From Magnolia sinica (taxonomy: Eukaryota > Streptophyta > Magnoliopsida > Magnoliales > Magnoliaceae), in NCBI RefSeq assembly GCF_029962835.1, contig NC_080573.1:92747501-92811500 (forward strand): DNA of 64,000 nt. Reading direction: 5' to 3'. The notes below the pieces were generated by a model. That model had not been told where the DNA came from and ran no database searches. It saw only the letters and a program-made list of their open reading frames with translations. The stretch's first letter is position 1, and the number at the start of each line of letters is the position of its first letter. Both the position numbers and the translations under genes were made by a program. Of this stretch, positions 32,465 to 44,036 are shown piece after piece.

Positions 32465-35138
32465 GATGTTTTTGTAGCCAATTTAGTGAAGCCATTATGA
32501 TGTGCATTAGGCCCATGGGTTGTAGCCTGATGTAATGTATTTGAGGCTCAGGTGCAGTGCCCACCTAATGTGTATTTGAAACCCATGTGATGAGGCCCAT
32601 CGTGATGTATTTGAGGCCTATGGGATGTGGTCTATTGTGATTTATTGAGGCACATGGGTTATGGCCCATTGTGACGCATTCGAGGCCCAGGTGGTGGGCC
32701 TATTGTGATGTATTCGAGGCCCATAGGACATGGCCCATTGTGATATATTTTCGGCCCATATGATGAGGCTCGAGTGATGTATAATAGGCCCTTATGTAAG
32801 GTCAGGGGCCCATGATATGTTTGGTTCTATGTGGGCCACTGCTTGGGAGCGATGTTGGTTGAATGTCCACATTGATGGGCAATGATGGTTAAATGTCCAC
32901 ATTGTGACCTTCCCTTAGGCCGATGTCGAGTCCGATTATTGAGGCCAATTTTGATTATTAAGGCCGATTTCGACTGTCGAGGTCCATTCCGATTCCAATT
33001 GTCGAGGCCGATTGTTAAGGTCGATTCCAATTTCGATTATCGAGGTCAATTCCAATTCTGATTATCAAGGCCGATTCCAATTTTCGAGGCCGATTGTTGA
33101 GGCTGATTCTGATTCCGATCGTTGAGGCCGATTCTGATTATTGAGGCCGATTCCGATTGTAGAGGTCGATTGTTGAGGCCGATTCCAATTGTCGAGACCG
33201 ATTCTGATTTTGATTGTCGAAGTCGATTTTGATTGCCAAGGCCGATTTCGATTGTCAAGGCCGATTGTTGAAACCCATATGATGTATATGCGGCCCGTAG
33301 TTGAGGCCCTTTGTGACGTGTATTCGGCCTATGTGATAAGCCCCATTGTGATGCATTTGAGGGTCAGGCAATGGAGCCCATTGCGATGTATGTTAGGCCC
33401 ATCGTGATGTGTATTAAGCTCTTAAATCAGGCCTCTGGTGTTGTATATTTGGCCCTTGTGTGAGGCCAAGGGTCCACTATATGTTAGGCTCTATGTGGGC
33501 CATTCCTTGGAGGCATTGTTGGTTAAATGTCCACATTGTCGAGGTCGATTGTCGATGCCGGTTATTGATACCGATTATGAGTATGTGATAGCATAGCATC
33601 ATGATACATGCCCATACGCATCATCTGCATGTTTGTTATGAGATGTGGTTGACCATTGCATATGTCATTAGGCAGGTTGTTATGAGACTCCCTGATAGGT
33701 GGAAGTTATCTCACATGAGCTCACGGTATGCACAGGATTGATGCATGACTGGATTATATGACTCATACATCTTGCATTATGTGTTGTAGTTACTGTACAC
33801 CTTAGCAATATCAGCGCCGTAGCCTCCACAGGCATATCGTGAATGGCCAGATGAGACACTGAAAATATGTTATTAGCATCAAGCTACCATAGATGGTCCT
33901 AGGTGAAAATCCCTAAATCATTGTATCCAGGAGACGCCTCAACGTCTAGACCGAGTGGATATATATGAGCGCATGAGGGCCGTATACCAGTAGGCCGCAT
34001 CTCCCACTATGTCATGGTCGGTTGGAAAGGGGTGTGACCTTACTCGCCTGAGTGAGGGGGAATATCTAGGTTGAGTTTGACAAGCTTGAGGAATGGGTCC
34101 GCTATATTGGCAGGCGAATAGTGAGGTCTCTTTTACTTACCCAGTTATGCGCTTGAATAGGGGCGGCAAGCTGACGTAGAGTGTAATAAACTCCGGCGAT
34201 GATCCCAGAGAGGAATTGTACTGATATGTGGACTTATCGAGTAGGAGTTGCATACTCATTCATTCATTCATTCACTATCTACTCGGGTTGGTGGTGCGCA
34301 ACTAATTGTTGTGTACCTTCGTAATAATAAGAATTTCGGTTAGGCGTGCGACTAACCTGAGATCAGGAGTCTACTACATTGAGTCTAGCTATCCAAATAT
34401 AGGTATGGGACTGGTTTGGATAGAAGTCCCTTGTGATGGACCCCATAGCCTGCGATACTATGTACTATCATCTCGACTTCACTCCAGTTTGGTCTTTTCA
34501 TTCGCACTGCATATTGCATTGCAACATCAGCATCTGATATTTAGCTTACTATCCCATTGCTTCATCAGTATATGATATTGTTTTTATTATATTTTTGCAT
34601 TACATAGCCTAGGTACGGCTGATGGCACTCATGGACTTACTAGTATATTTCCACTTACTCTGATATCGTATGATTTATGATCTTACCAGTATTTTCGACA
34701 TTGTATGATTATGGTATTGTATCGAATACTTGGCACTTACCTTGTGCACACACTTTCACCACCCACTAAGCTTTCTATAAGCTTATGCACGATAGATACG
34801 TGCAGGTGGCGTTAAGTTGCAGCAGCATTGAGCCTGGAGCTTGCAACGGACCTCTGGAGCTTTAATTTTTAATATATGTATTTCTCTTTCAACATTGTAT
34901 TCAAATGATTATATTAGTGGATATATGATGGTGATGTTACCTTTGTGATTTGGGTAAACTTGTGGTTATGCTTCTTACGAGATAAATGTATGTTGAAAAA
35001 TTCTCCTTGTAGGATCCCAAGATCGGAATCTAGCGTATGAGCGTTATGAGCCAGGAATGGGGTGCTACGGAGGCTATCAGCACCGGATTCGACGATCAGG
35101 AATTTTGTGAGCCCGATTTCTGAGTTTGGGGCACGACA
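32461..35138 (+). repeat. 5' LTR of the plus-strand chromovirus, part 2
   Basis: Collinear with 37957-40718 of the 3' LTR from TTGTGATGTTTTTGTA onward. It includes the GGCCCA minisatellite, the GATTGTCGAGGCC minisatellite (32890-33270), the GTAGGAGTTGCATACTCATT segment and the end GGGGCACGACA. It ends five bases before the primer binding site. Confidence 0.9.
32890..33270. repeat. GATTGTCGAGGCC minisatellite
   Basis: A block of short units mixing GAGGCCGATT, CCGATTCCGATT and GATTGTCGAGG, with no fixed long period. The same block is in the 3' LTR (38404-38795). A complementary one starts at 63880 at the window end. Confidence 0.85.
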
Positions 35139-35541
35139 GAAGTTGGTATTAGAGCATAACTTGGGAATACCTAAGGATAACATCACATATTTGCTGATGG
35201 CTACCCTTCACTTTATGATTGTTGAGAACCTAGAATGGTTAGATCCCCGAGTTCGAATAACATAGAGATTTTCTGGTATACCTCCCTATCGTTGAAATTG
35301 TGAGGCTGCATAGTATTCTATTTACGATCATTTTTTATCCGGGATCCGAAGATTAGTAAGGGTCACCATTCTGTTGAGGAGATGTCTTAGGAGCGCAATG
35401 CTGAGATTAGAGAACGCTATCTTCATTTGTTTATAGATTGATTATGCTTTGTATATGTTTATATCGATGCTTCCTCTTCCCTTGCCTTGTCTTGCGTGAT
35501 AGTAAATTTCGAGGATGAAATTTTTATTAGGTAGGGAGAGT
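35139..35541 (+). pseudogene. Residual internal region of the plus-strand chromovirus
   Basis: Only 403 bp remain between the LTRs. It begins with the primer binding site (35144-35155, TGGTATTAGAGC, one mismatch from the initiator tRNA-Met form). At 35358-35441 it retains the end of a chromodomain (KGHHSVEEMS, stop, ERNAEIRERYLHLFID) that parallels the minus-strand copy. It finishes with AAATTTCGAGGATGAAATTT and a polypurine tract. Thus gag, protease, reverse transcriptase and integrase have been deleted between the leader and the chromodomain. Confidence 0.88.
35530..35541 (+). other. Polypurine tract of the plus-strand chromovirus
   Basis: GGTAGGGAGAGT, directly before the 3' LTR start TGTCAGGC. 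It is homologous to the tract of the minus-strand element. Confidence 0.85.
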
Positions 35542-36587
35542 TGTCAGGCCCATATCTTAGCCTGTAGTACTCCATAAGCTTCTACAGTCCTCCAGGTAAA
35601 ATTTCGGCAACCTGTGATTTGTTATTAGTATTTGCACACGATCCTGAGTCATGTCCTGTATATCAGAGTCAGCTCGACCCGAGACTTGTATCCTTACGAC
35701 CATGCCATCACCGCGGTTCCGATGCCGCATCTTGCACGCCGAGGTGATACTCGGGCCAGGAGATGTGGGCCCGCATTCAGTTCGAGAAAAATGCCACGTA
35801 AGAGAATCTCTACCCTAAACATCATATCAATCCATCAATCAAAGTCAAGTACAAAACCCATTAAGTTAAATACTCTATCCCATCCCCAAGTACAACACCT
35901 ATCCCTAAAGTCAACTCTCTTCCTTACATGTCAAGTACACATCACTCCATCACCCATCCCTCACCCATCTTTTTCTTTCTTATAACCTCTCTCTCATCTC
36001 TCTCTCTCATTCTCCCAAGCAACCCACGTCCAAGCTCCATGAGAGAGCTAGGTGTGGCCCACCTTCCTACCATCCAATCTCACCCTCTATGATCAATTAA
36101 CGCCCACTTGTGATGGGACCCATTTTGTTGTATGTGTTGTGATCAAAGAGGGGCCCATAGTGACGGGGCCCCTCCCATATCCGCTCCCCGTCTCACATTC
36201 TCTCTCTATCTCTCTCTTCCATATTTTACGGCCCACCATGATGAATGTATATTATCCATGCCGTCCGTGCATGGATGTGAGGCCCACCTAAGTGACGTGC
36301 TACCTCCAACACGTGGGACCCACCAGACATATGTGTTGTACCCAAACCGTTTAACTGTGGGTCCCACTAGATGTGCATCTGCTGGAGATGTTAGCAGCTT
36401 CCGTGGGACCCATCATGCTGTACATGTGAATTCCACACCATCCGGGCCATGAGGCCATGTGATATATCTGTTTTACCCACGCTGGTCATCAACTATGGGC
36501 AACCACTCGTGTAATTGGAATATAAATGCAAATCTTCCTTTATGTTTGATTTGTCTATTCTATGCTAAATTGCTTACTCTAAAAGAA

Positions 36588-36590
<3 letters not shown>

Positions 36591-36663
<73 letters not shown>

Positions 36664-36774
36664 CTTGTGGGTCAATAGGCCACGGACAAACTCAAGCCTC
36701 TCTTTGGAATCTAATTGTTAAACCTATTGTTAGGGATCTCTTCTTTTTCTTTTTCTTTTTCTATTCCTTTTTTC

Positions 36775-36828
<54 letters not shown>
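36591..36828. repeat. Two (TA)n tracts flanking a CT-rich spacer
   Basis: TA repeats at 36591-36663 (one interruption near 36634) and 36779-36828, separated by about 115 bp. Confidence 0.95.
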
Positions 36829-36831
<3 letters not shown>

Positions 36832-37394
36832 TCATCTAAGCCGTTCATCCATTTCTACAATGGACGGTGGGCCAGCAGCTGCTGCAAGCTGCTGATATAT
36901 GTGTAGTATGAAGCGTGGGGTCACCGTGATGTATGTGAAATCTTCTCCATCCGTCCATTATGTGATCACACCGTCTAGACCTTGGACTGTGGGACCCACC
37001 ATGATGCATGCGCTATAATCTATACCGTCCAACCATTTTTAGAGATTATTTTATGGCATCCCAAAGGGAATGAGTTAGATCTAAAGTCCTAATGGACCCC
37101 ACCATTGAAAATGGTGGGGATAATGACATTTACCGTTCAAAACTTCTTAGGAGCCACGGTAGTTTCCAATCAATCTGATATTTTGTTTTCACTTCATCTA
37201 TCTCTATGTTAACTCATGAATAGGTTGGATCTCAAAAAATACATAACGGTGGGTCTTATAAATGTTTCAACGGTGGGTGTGGCTACTCCCACTGTTTTCT
37301 TTGGTGGGCCCTGTGCGTTTTAATGGTAGAAATTATTACCTCTACTGCTAGTTGTAGTATGGCCCAGGTGATCTTTCAACATGATTCATTTTTT

Positions 37395-38310
37395 TTGGAA
37401 TGCATATGCGGCCCATTTACTGTATATTGGCCCATTGGTGCGGCTCATGGACGCGGCCCACTTAGTGTGTGTGTGTGAGGCCCATTGGTGTGGCCCATGT
37501 GATGTGGCCCACATTACGTATTTGAGGCCCATTGGTGAGGTCCATTGATGTGGCTCACGTGTTGTAGCCCGATGTGTTGTATATGAGGCCCATGTGATGT
37601 GGCCCACTTGACGTATTTGAGGCCCATTGGTACAACATGTTGATGCGGCCCATGTGATGTGGTCCACTTAACGTATTTGAGGCCCATTGGTATGACCCGT
37701 TGATGCAACCCATGTGATGTGGCCCACTTGATGTATTTAGGGCCCATTGGTGCGGCCCATTGATGCGACCCACATGTTGTATATGAGGCCCATTTGATGA
37801 GGCCCAATGTGTTGTATATGAGGCCCATGTGATGTGGCCCACTTGACGTATTTGAGGCCCATTGGTACGACCCATTGATGTGGCCCACGTGCTGTATATG
37901 AGGCCCATATGATGAGGCGCAATGTGTTGTATATGAAGCCCATGTGATGCAGCCCGTTGTGATGTTTTTGTAACCCATTTAGTGAAGCCATTATGATGTG
38001 CATTAGGCCCATGGGTTGTGGCCTAATGTGATGTATTTGAGGCTTAGATGCAGTGTCCACCTGATGTGTATTTGAAACCCATGTGATGAGGCCCATCGTG
38101 ATGTATTTGAGGCCCATGGGTTGTGGCCTATTGTGATGTATTGAGGCAAATGGGTTATGGCCCATTATGACGCATTCGAGGCCCAGGTGGTGCGGCCCAT
38201 TGTGATGTATTCAAGGCCCATGGGACGTGGCCCATTGTGATATATTGCCAGCCCATATGATGAGGCCCGAGTGATGTATAATAGGCCCTTATGTAAGGTT
38301 AGGGGCCCAT
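37395..38310. repeat. GGCCCA minisatellite (TGGGCC / Site II-like words)
   Basis: Units of roughly 20-45 bp such as GAGGCCCATGTGATGTGGCC and ACTTGACGTATTTGAGGCCC. GGCCCA occurs more than twenty times between 37400 and 37930 alone. The 5' LTR part 2 has a shorter version at about 32490-32830, and the solo LTR has one at about 56870-57510. Confidence 0.88.
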
Positions 38311-38403
38311 GATACGTTTAGTTCTATGTGGGCCATTGCTTGGGAGCGATGTTGGTTGAATGTCCATATTGATGGGTAATGATGGTTAAATGTCCACATT
38401 GTG

Positions 38404-38795
38404 ACCTTCCCTTAGGCTGATTGTCGAGTCTGATTATCGAGGCCAATTTCGATTATTGAGGCCAATTCCAATTGTCGAGGTCGATTCCGATTCCAATTGT
38501 CGAGGCCGATTTCGATTTCGATTGTCGAGGCCGATTTCGATTTCGATTCCGATTGATGAAGCTGATTTCGATTCCGACTGTCGAGGCTAATTTCAATTAT
38601 CGAGGCCGATTGTTGAAGCTGATTCCAATTCTGATCGTCGAGTCTGATTCTAATTATTGAGGCCAATTCCAATTGTCGAGGTCGATTGTTGAGGCCGATT
38701 TCGATTGTCGAGACCGATTCCGATTCTGATTGTCGAAGCCGATTCTGATTGTCGAGGCCGATTTCGATTGCCAAGGCCAATTGTCGAGACCCATA
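38404..38795. repeat. GATTGTCGAGGCC minisatellite
   Basis: Same repeat family as 32890-33270, with mixed GAGGCCGATT / GATTCCGATT / GATTGTCGAGG units. Confidence 0.85.
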
Positions 38796-40723
38796 TGATC
38801 TATATGCGGCCCGTAGTTAAGGCCCATTGTGATGTGTATTCGGCCCGTGTTTGAGGCCTATGTGATGAGGCCCATTGTGATGCATTTGAGGCCAGGCAAT
38901 GGAGCTCATTGTGTTGTATGTTAAGCTCATGTGAAAGGACCATCGTGATGTATATTAAGCTCTTGAGTGAGGCCCATGGTGTTGTATATTTGGCACTTAT
39001 GTGAGGCCATGGGTCCACTATATGTTAAGCTCTATGTGGGCCATTCCTTGGTGGCAATGTTGGTTAAATGTCCACATTATTGAGGTCGATTATCGATGCC
39101 GGTTATTGAAACCAATTATGAGTATGTGACAGTATAGCATTATGATACATGCCCATACGCATCATCTGCATGTTTGTTATGAGATGTGGTTGACCATTAC
39201 ATATGTTATTGGGCAGGTTGTTATGAGACTCCCTGATAGGTGGAGGTTATCTCATATAAGTGCATAGTATGCGCAGGATTGATGCATGACTAGATTGTAT
39301 GACTCATGCATCTTGCATTATGTGTTATGGTTACTATACGCCCTAGCAACATTAGGGCCGTAACCTCCACAGGCATATCATGGATGGCCAGATGGGACAT
39401 CGAAAATATGTTATTAGCATCAGGCTGCCATAGATGACCCTGGTTGAAAATTTCTAAACCTTCGTGGCCAGGAGACGCCCCAACGTCTAGACCGAGTTGA
39501 TATATATGAGCGCATGAGGGCCGTATACTAGTAGGTCGCATCTCCCATTGTGTTGTGGTCAGTTGGAAAGGTGTGTGACCTTACCCACCTGAGTGAGGAG
39601 GCAATATCTAGGTTGATTTTGACTAGCTTGAGGAATGGGTCCGCTATCGACGAGCCGAGCTCGATATTGGCAAGCGGATAATGAGGTCCCTTTCACTTAC
39701 CTAGTTGTGCGCTCGGATAAGGGTGGCAAGCTGGCGTAGAGTGTAATAGACCCCGATGATGATCCTAGAGAGGAATCGTACTGATATGTAGACTTATCGA
39801 GTAGGAGTTGCATACTCATTCATTCATTCATTCACTATCCACTCGGGTTGGTGGTGCACAACTAATTGTTGTGTACCTTCATAATGACAAGGATTTTGGT
39901 TGGGCGCGCTACTAACCTGAGATCAGGAGTCTATTATATTGAGTCTAGCTATCCAAATTTAGGTATGAGACTAGTTTGAATGGAAGTCCCTTGTGATGGA
40001 CCCCATAGCCTGTGATACTACGTACTATCATCTCGACTTCACTCCAATTTGGTCATTTCATTTGCACCGCATATTGCATTACATCATCAGCATCTGATAT
40101 TTAGCTTACTGTCTCCGTGGTGCATAGCTGATCTACATTGCTTCATCAGTATATGATATTGTTTTTATTATATTTTTGCATTACATAGCCTTGGCACTGC
40201 TGATGGCACTCATGGACTTACCAGTATATTTCCGCTTACTCTGATATCGTATGATTTATGATCTTGCCAGTATTTTTGACATTGTATGATTACGACATTG
40301 TATCGAATACTTGGCACTTACCTTGTGCACACACTTTCACCACCCACTAAGCTTTATATTAGCTTATGCACGATAGATGTGTGTAGGTAGCGTTAGGTTG
40401 CAGAAGCACTGAGCTTGGAGCATGCAGCGGACCTCTGGAGCTTTAATTTTCAATATATGTATTTCCCTTTCAGCATTGTATTCAAATGATTATATTAGTG
40501 GATATGTGATGGTGATGTTGCCTTTGTGATTTGGGTAAACTTATTGTTATGCTTATTACGAGATAAATGTACATTGGAAAATCCTCCTTGTAGGATCCCA
40601 GGATCAAAATCTGGCGTATGAGCACTGGGAGCCGGGATGGGGTGCTATGGAGGCTGTCGGCACCGGATTCGGCAATCGAGAATTTTGTGAGCCTGGTTTC
40701 CAAGTTTGGGGCGTGACAGGTTA

Positions 40724-41786
40724 CTCCTTTACCTTCTGTACGAAAAGACTTTTCGATATATGATTGAATGAAATGAGAAAGATATCCATACAGTTGGGTG
40801 CTTTGAATTGCTGAAGGACACCTCTTTGCTAATTGAACGAAGTTCAACATGAGAGCATAAACTCCAGTTATAGCTAATAATTATCAGCTACTCGCTTACC
40901 ACTATGGATTATGCTATGAAATGTAAATCAACAGGCTGAAGAGTAAATAATTACAATAAGGAATGTAATTTGCTTAACAAAGTTAAGGATTACACTACAA
41001 AATGTAAATCGACAGGATATTTGAAAGATAAGTTTGGTTTGTCTAGGTTAGTAAATGGTAAATTATTTTGCTGAAATATTATGTTATTTATAGCTCTGAT
41101 CTAGCCGTTGTGGATCTTTCCCATGTTCCAACAGTTATCATAATTGTTTCCCACTACTTGGCTTCTGGATGCTTCCCACATTCCGCTTCCTTTGTTTCTC
41201 CTTTAGCCACCTGTTATGCAACCATGAGCACTCGATCACTTTTCCTTATGTTATGCAATCCTCTAAGGTCGGCCGTTTCTCTTCTCAACCACTCTCATAA
41301 TGCTCGATGGCAATTGATACATTATAATTCCACTTTTCAAGGATTCACAGTATATATCCACAAGAAATCCTCTAGTACACCATGCGTATCCATACAGATC
41401 ACACATAATTGACCCTGATTAGCTGAGGCAGGTTACGGCCGAAACAGGTACGAACATTGCCCCCCCTCATTGCTGTCCTTTCGATGAAAGTGACAACGAC
41501 GTTTGAGTCATCATTAATGCTTTATTATATGTACACATGTGTTACCCAAACATGAACCGTCTTCGACTATTTTCATCAATATCGATCGCATCAAATCGAG
41601 GCATCGGACAAACCTGGTGCTTACACGTGTTTTCTCTAGCCATTTTGCCAAAATAGTAATGATGCTTCACTAATGCTCTCCTCCTTCGACCATATAAACA
41701 CCATCTCAAAACATTTTTCGCTTTCAATTTTTCCTCTTACTTATGATTTCTTCCCAAATCCTTTGTTTCTCACTTCTCTTTCTACG
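40724..41786. other. Flank between the chromovirus and the PMD gene
   Basis: AT-rich sequence in which I recognise no gene, ending in the TATA-bearing upstream region of the PMD ORF. A GGCCGAAACAGG...CCCCCC stretch lies near 41437-41466. Confidence 0.45.
41692..41700 (+). promoter_or_regulatory. TATA box upstream of the PMD ORF
   Basis: ATATAAACA, about 90 bp before the ATG at 41787, with a CT-rich leader between. That spacing is usual for a plant polymerase II gene. Confidence 0.5.
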
Positions 41787-44036
41787 ATGGCTGCATCTTC
41801 GTCATCCACCCCTTCCTTTGATCAGATGGATATCATGGTAGTAATGGATCTCCTTGTGAAGAAATGTGATGAAAAAATTGTATTCAAATCGTTGTTGGGT
41901 AGCGAATACGTTTGCTTGGGACCTACATTCTCCCCCGAGGTAACAATAGAAGAAATCATACCGCTAGATCCATTCTTCTCTATTTGTCGTGGGAGAATAT
42001 CTTGATTCGATTTGGCTCTATCCTTAACCTAGCAAATGCCCTAAAAATTCCAAGGGTCGGGCTGAAACCCTTTTCAAGTTGGGAGGCATGGTGCATGCGG
42101 GTATCTTCTCGACAAGGGCAGACATGCAAGGAACTTGGCATTTACGAATGCATCAAATTCTCTCTTCCAGAATTTCTAACAAATCCACCTTAATTGCTTG
42201 CACTATTGATGTACTGGAGCACATCGACCAACTCCTTTTTATTTGGTTGTGGTCCAATGAGTCCAACCATTAAGGATATCACCCACCAGACCAAGTTGCT
42301 TCCTTTTGGCATGGCCTTCTTTCCAGGCTCTGTCTCCAAATGACGCAAAAATTTTCCAAGTAAATCTGGCACCCTACCGCAGATTCAGCGTCCCGGTCGA
42401 TGAAGATGAGCATATAACATTTTTGCTCTCTTGGATCTGCCGACATCTCTTATGTGTGGGTACTCAACAAGTCACTACAAAATATATCTCTTTGGCCAAA
42501 GATCTTGCCCAGGGCATCAAGATTGCACCAACACCCTTTGTTCTTAATCACTTGTATTGGGGCATCTACGAGACCATCCATAAAAGATTATAGGGCTGTT
42601 GTGGCTTCTGTAGATGTGGTTTTATGCTTATTTTCGCCATTCTCTGTTGAATCATGAGATACACGAAGGAAAATCTTATTCCTCTTTTGGTGATCGAATT
42701 CTCCACTACCCCCATGAAAATCTTACAGTTGAGTCTTACCTCGAGGACCTTTTCGCCCTCAATAAAACTAAGAAAAACTAGACTTTCATGTTGTTCTCAG
42801 GAGGAGAGGTGTATGGACCAGGTTGGCTGACTGCCCAATTCGAGCTAGATGATGAAGTAATGGCCGACAAGCTCATCAGTCATAGGACAATTATATTCTC
42901 AACCGTGACCTTCTGTATGGAGGCTTAATCGAGGTGGGGAAGAACGCTAAAGCCAAGGTTGAACAATATTATCTTTCATTCTTCACTTGGCAATTTGGCC
43001 TAGTACAATGCATCCCCTACCCTCTTATGCAGAAATCATGCAACCAACCACCCTATAGTCGCTTAGTAATGCTTGACTCGGGTGTGTATGCTATACTTAA
43101 GGCCTCTTATTGTCTAGAGGCAAAAGTTCTAGAGCTCCCAAACTATCCTGATCTACTGCAGGTCACAAGTAGTTTCTGTAAATGGTGGGAGCATCTTGGT
43201 TACTAAATAATAGGGATCACATTGAGCTGATCGACCACTTTTCTTCTCAGTTAAGCAAGAAAAGAACAAAAACTCTCTTGGTCTCCCCCTCTACAAAGAA
43301 GATAACTAAGAAGCCAAGAACCAGATTGACTGCTCTCCTTCCTTCAACTCCATCGATTGAGGCTACTGACCGAATTAGTGAAGAGGTCACTATGCCCAAC
43401 ATTGATACTTCATCCATACCGCAACCATTGACAACCCCAAAGAAAATCTCCAATTTAGGAGTTGTGCCCGCTCCACCACCAACAGTACCAACCCTTACTC
43501 TACGACGTATTAAACCCCTTAAGCTGTATTCAATAATAGATGATTGCCCGCTACTTACTCCAATAGAGCCGCGTCAACCATCAGGTACTTCTTCGGCTAA
43601 GGCCAACTTTGCCTTCGAAACATATTTCAAAACAAAGTATTGGCCTAGTCTTACCATTACCAACTAATCTCAAGAGATTGAAGAGGGTCTGAAACGACAC
43701 AAAGAAGCCCATTTTAATAAATGTTGGAATAAATGGTGGCGTGATGGAGAGAACTTGAATAATCTTGATCTTCCTTTTGATGAGAAGTATCATTTGCCTT
43801 ATCATCCTAATCCGCCACCATTCCCTACTTCCACCCGACTATTAACAACTGTAATAAAAAATCCTCAAGATGTGAGAGATCGCCCGATCATCTATGCAGT
43901 TTGGTTTGACCTAGGTGGAAATCACTTACTCATATTCAAAATTTCATTGATTTACCTATTTCTCGCTCTGACTAATCTTCTCATTCCCTTGGCAGCCACT
44001 CCGGAGTTAATACCAACCGAGATGCAATTGGTCGTG
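41787..44036 (+). pseudogene. Plant mobile domain (PMD, aminotransferase-like) protein, decayed
   Basis: The start is ATG at 41787 (MAASSSSTPSFDQMDIMVVM). Successive frames give ENILIRFGSILNLANALKIP, then the PMD core HITFLLSWICRHLLCVGTQQ and LAKDLAQGIKIAPTPFVLNH, LYWGIYETIH (42390-42590), and FTWQFGLVQCIPYPLM (42975-43030). A proline/threonine-rich basic tail follows (43240-43660), then an intron-like segment ending CCTTGGCAG at 43994. At least five frameshifts or stops are present. PMD proteins occur in Ty3/gypsy and Mutator-like elements and in a few host genes (MAIL/MAIN). The Sirevirus interrupts this gene at 44036; its 3' part resumes at 52483. Confidence 0.75.

Larger units (their letters stand above)
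18790..40718 (+). mobile_element. Plus-strand chromovirus (Ty3/gypsy), internally deleted, with nested copy
   Basis: The 5' LTR starts TGTCAGGC at 18790 and the 3' LTR ends GGGGCGTGACA at 40718. Both are flanked by GGTTA (18785-18789 and 40719-40723), a perfect 5-bp target duplication. This proves the two LTRs belong to one insertion, although 12.5 kb of a second element sits inside the 5' LTR. The 5' LTR is therefore in two pieces (18790-19997 and about 32461-35138). The internal region is only 403 bp (35139-35541): a primer binding site, a short leader, a chromodomain remnant and a polypurine tract. The 3' LTR is 5,177 bp. It has no gag or pol of its own. Confidence 0.9.
35542..40718 (+). 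repeat. 3' LTR of the plus-strand chromovirus (5.2 kb)
   Basis: TGTCAGGCCC...GGGGCGTGACA, complete. From 5' to 3' it holds a CT-rich and GGGCCCAC-rich section, two TA microsatellites (36591-36663, 36779-36828), a decayed GGACCCACC/ACCATTGAAAA repeat (36960-37330), the GGCCCA minisatellite (37395-38310), the GATTGTCGAGGCC minisatellite (38404-38795), and a 1.6 kb unique end shared by every LTR of the family. It has no coding function. The several open frames across it are products of the repeats. Confidence 0.9.

Noticed and set aside
33046-33258. Repetitive minus-strand peptide with IGLDNRNR-like units (also at 38412-38780)
   Set aside because: A product of the GATTGTCGAGGCC minisatellite; no start context, and the frame varies between copies.
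36459-36906. Frames with (IY)n runs
   Set aside because: Products of TA microsatellites.
37386-38165. Several open minus-strand frames of 93-154 codons with repeated THGPHQ/SWASYTT-like units
   Set aside because: Different frames of the same GGCCCA minisatellite are open at once, which points to stop-poor composition and not to a gene.
37395-38310. Possible CRISPR-like or satellite array
   Set aside because: Units are variable in length, have no unique spacers, and sit inside an LTR of a plant retrotransposon.
40482-40850. 122-codon minus-strand frame
   Set aside because: It crosses the LTR end and target duplication, so it joins unrelated sequences.
41068-41412. 114-codon plus-strand frame upstream of the PMD gene
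   Set aside because: No family resemblance and it overlaps no splice or promoter signals I can support.
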